DNA from: Gracilaria caudata
Lineage: Eukaryota; Rhodophyta; Florideophyceae; Gracilariales; Gracilariaceae
Assembly: GCA_030374735.1 (NCBI GenBank)
Contig: JASCIV010000421.1
Location: 1-17,694, forward strand
Length of the DNA stretch: 17,694 nucleotides
Reading direction: 5' to 3'
Notes under the pieces: model-generated
Database searches by the model: none
Seen by the model: the letters and a program-made list of their open reading frames with translations, nothing else
What the model was told of the DNA's origin: nothing
Shown here: piece after piece, positions 16,115 through 17,694 of the stretch
How the letters are laid out: the number at the start of each line of letters is the position of its first letter
Numbering within the stretch: position 1 is the stretch's first letter
Translations under genes and position numbers: made by a program

Positions 16115-16566
16115 GTACTCTGAATTACGGCTCTCCAGTTTCGTTCGAAGGAAAGCGAAAGGCAGCCGTACTAGAACGGGAGACACACCAAGTGCTGGCG
16201 GTCGTGGCTGCGGGTCAAGGGGGTTTTGGTAAGATGTGTGCTCTTCGGGGCTTGAAAGATGCTGGTAACGTCATTTCAAGGTTCCCCCAATGGTGTGCAG
16301 TCTATGCAACTGGAAGCGGATGCCGGAATGGATGAACTCACCGAGCAGATTGCAGAGATTGTGGAAGAGACTGAGAAGACACAAGCTCGCGAAGGAAGTT
16401 CGTGGGAAGAAACTGCGGAAAGGCAAAAATGTGCACGCTCGGAGTCAGTGGAAGTGAAAAGGGCATGAAGCGTGGGCAAGGACATTCGTATGACTAGGCA
16501 CATTTTGAATGGACACACACTGGTGGCCGCCGCACCAAGCTGTCGCTCACCGGTCACCATCATGTG

Positions 16567-16783
16567 ATTCTGTTAGCAGTTCGCGACCGTTCTATCAACT
16601 TGAATTGATATAGTCAGAATGTAATTTGTCCTTACGTGATAATATAATATCATATGTAACGAGAGATAAAAAATATCTACGATAGTTTACTGCAGATATG
16701 AGATGAGAACGGAGCGTGAATCTCTACTTAAGCTGGTCATCACAACCATCCACAATAAGTTAAAGAGAAAAACTCATTCCTAG
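16567..16783 (+). mobile_element. Ty1/copia LTR-like segment (boundaries tentative)
   Basis: A TGTTAGCAG start at 16567 and the primer site at 16790 bracket about 215 bp of AT-rich DNA, the expected place of a 5' LTR. No matching second LTR lies in the window, and the 3' end does not show a clear CA, so the boundaries are inferred. Confidence 0.4.
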
Positions 16784-16789
16784 TGAAGA

Positions 16790-16803
16790 GGTTATGGGCC
16801 CAG
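16790..16803 (+). other. Copia primer-binding site (initiator tRNA-Met anticodon region)
   Basis: GGTTATGGGCCCAG is complementary to the anticodon stem-loop region of eukaryotic initiator tRNA-Met. Copia-group elements use this internal half-tRNA primer. It is followed by GAACC, as in the degenerate site at 5403-5418, and lies 118 nt before the gag ATG. Confidence 0.8.
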
Positions 16804-16920
16804 AACCCTGCCTCCGTCAATCATTCGAACTCTTCGTTGTTTTTTTCGTTTCTCAGAACATTTGTTGCACTCTCGTCGTTGTATTCAAATTGATTCAAGT
16901 TTCAGCACTAGTTTCTGAAA

Positions 16921-17452
16921 ATGAACGAAAATTTTGAAGACCGTTTGTCCGTTGTCGATGTCAACAGAATTTGTCTGCTACTCCTCAAATCTACCAACTA
17001 TTTCCTGTGGTCACGAAAAGTGGAACTCGTGTTGCGTAGAAAAGGACTTTGGAAAATTGTTGACGGAACTTAAGAGGGCCCTGCCGAGAATAGTGAAGAT
17101 GTACAGAAATTCTATCGTCGTCGAGAGGTTGCTTTGTCTACTATTCTGTTGTTTATCCACGATTCCTCTGTTGCACCCGTAATGGATATGAAAAACCTTT
17201 CTGTGTTTTTGGCAAACGTTTAAGGCCCAGCATCAAGCAGTGTCTCAGGTTAGGAGAGATGGCCTCCTAGACCGATATCAGGGAATGAATATAAAGCCGA
17301 CTGAGACCATTCTGGAATTTCGAGCTCATTCATCAGAGATGGAGTCTTCCTTAAGCGCTGTGGGATACATTACGTCTGAATCGGAGCAACTCCGTGCCAT
17401 TCTCTGTGGCTTACGTGACGAGATTGAAGTTACTGTAGTGCAATTGCATTGA
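16921..17452 (+). pseudogene. Ty1/copia gag, broken
   Basis: From ATG 16921 the product shows the copia gag N-terminus, with NYFLWSRKVELVLRRKGLW at about 26-44 (the W...K..L..K.LW pattern of this family). The frame is interrupted by TAA at 17071. It continues open after that stop to a TAA near 17221. A shift around the T5 run at 17206-17210 moves the homology to the next frame, which carries the UBN2-type segment (LLDRYQGMNIKPTETILEF and LRAILCGLRDE) to TGA at 17450. No zinc knuckle or pol is recognisable before the window end. It is a decayed 5' piece of an element whose 3' part may lie outside. Confidence 0.8.
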
Positions 17453-17694
17453 GCCTCTAGACGAGGATGGAAGTCATAATCTTGGTGATAAGCCCTTGTG
17501 GGAATGTCAAAGTTATGACTATGACGTGTACCGTTGGTACACGGTCGCCCACAATTTTGGGAATGTTTTCAGTAATTATGCACCTATGAAGGGTTGATTT
17601 TGGAGTGGCAGAATTGGCCACACACGTGGATAGTAGGCTAGATATTTTTAATAATTTTAGTTTGCCACACTGTGGTATAGTACTTAGGCAGAGC
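17453..17694 (+). other. Right edge, probable decayed copia interior
   Basis: All frames carry several stops, and I could not align any part with protease, integrase or the CCHC motif. Position after gag suggests degraded element sequence, but this is inference. Confidence 0.3.

Larger units (their letters stand above)
15112..16468 (+). pseudogene. Unrecognised gene split by a hAT-like insertion and a frameshift
   Basis: The frame is open from 15112 (after TGA) to the insertion at 15584. Removing 15584-16106 plus one 8-bp duplicate continues the same frame without interruption at 16115 (RTLNYGSP follows) to a TGA near 16334. The next frame (+1) then carries a charged, coiled-coil-like stretch (ELTEQIAEIVEETEKTQARE) to 16468, so a one-base slip in the C5 run at 16284-16288 is likely. 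The predicted ancestral product is about 270 residues. It shows WLTQRINES and RAWKARLQSAKEEC near its start and a Lys/Asp-rich middle. No start Met is seen, so the 5' end or an upstream exon is missing. No known domain is recognised. Confidence 0.5.

Overview
The window looks like nuclear DNA from an intron-poor eukaryote, probably a unicellular alga or protist; a red alga is a guess from style only and no marker gene fixes the lineage. The grounds are a PHO80-type cyclin with long Gln/Pro/Ser tracts, TATA-box promoters about 100 nt upstream of start codons, two Ty1/copia relics (one with a primer site matching the anticodon region of initiator tRNA-Met), and a hAT-like element with terminal inverted repeats and an 8-bp target duplication. 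I see no rRNA, tRNA, CRISPR array or bacterial-style operon.

Positions 1-8830 hold a head-to-tail array, all on the minus strand, of five copies of a small protein gene family I do not recognise. Four copies are intact (148-168 residues) and the fifth (8400-8718) is a pseudogene. Each copy carries its own TATA promoter and recognisably homologous 5' and 3' flanks, so the duplicated unit is a module of about 1.5 kb. The proteins share a core (acidic YTVYF segment, FPFE, TRELEIDK, WSSRMNG, CFG, hydrophobic VAILKLRNAV end). They fall into two subtypes, one with a basic and one with an acidic variable loop. Between copies 3 and 4 lies a minus-strand copia relic (LTR, degenerate primer site, leader, start of gag). 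Traces of it also follow copy 4, so it was already in the module before the last duplication.

Positions 9400-11790 are markedly GC-rich and contain the one gene I can assign with confidence: an intronless PHO80/cyclin-P/U-like cyclin of 543 residues, preceded by a TATA box and an overlapping upstream ORF.

Positions 11791-14900 are mostly non-coding or decayed. They hold several near-perfect inverted repeats able to form hairpins (12092-12149, 13457-13491, 13695-13731, 14844-14867) and a minus-strand ORF with a C2HC-finger-like pattern whose stop codon sits inside the first hairpin.

Positions 14900-17694 are a mobile-element graveyard. An unrecognised plus-strand gene (about 15112-16468) is split by a 523-bp hAT-like non-autonomous element (15584-16106); removing it with one target copy restores the frame exactly, leaving one later frameshift. 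Next comes the 5' end of a Ty1/copia element (LTR-like segment, primer site, broken gag) that continues to or near the window edge.
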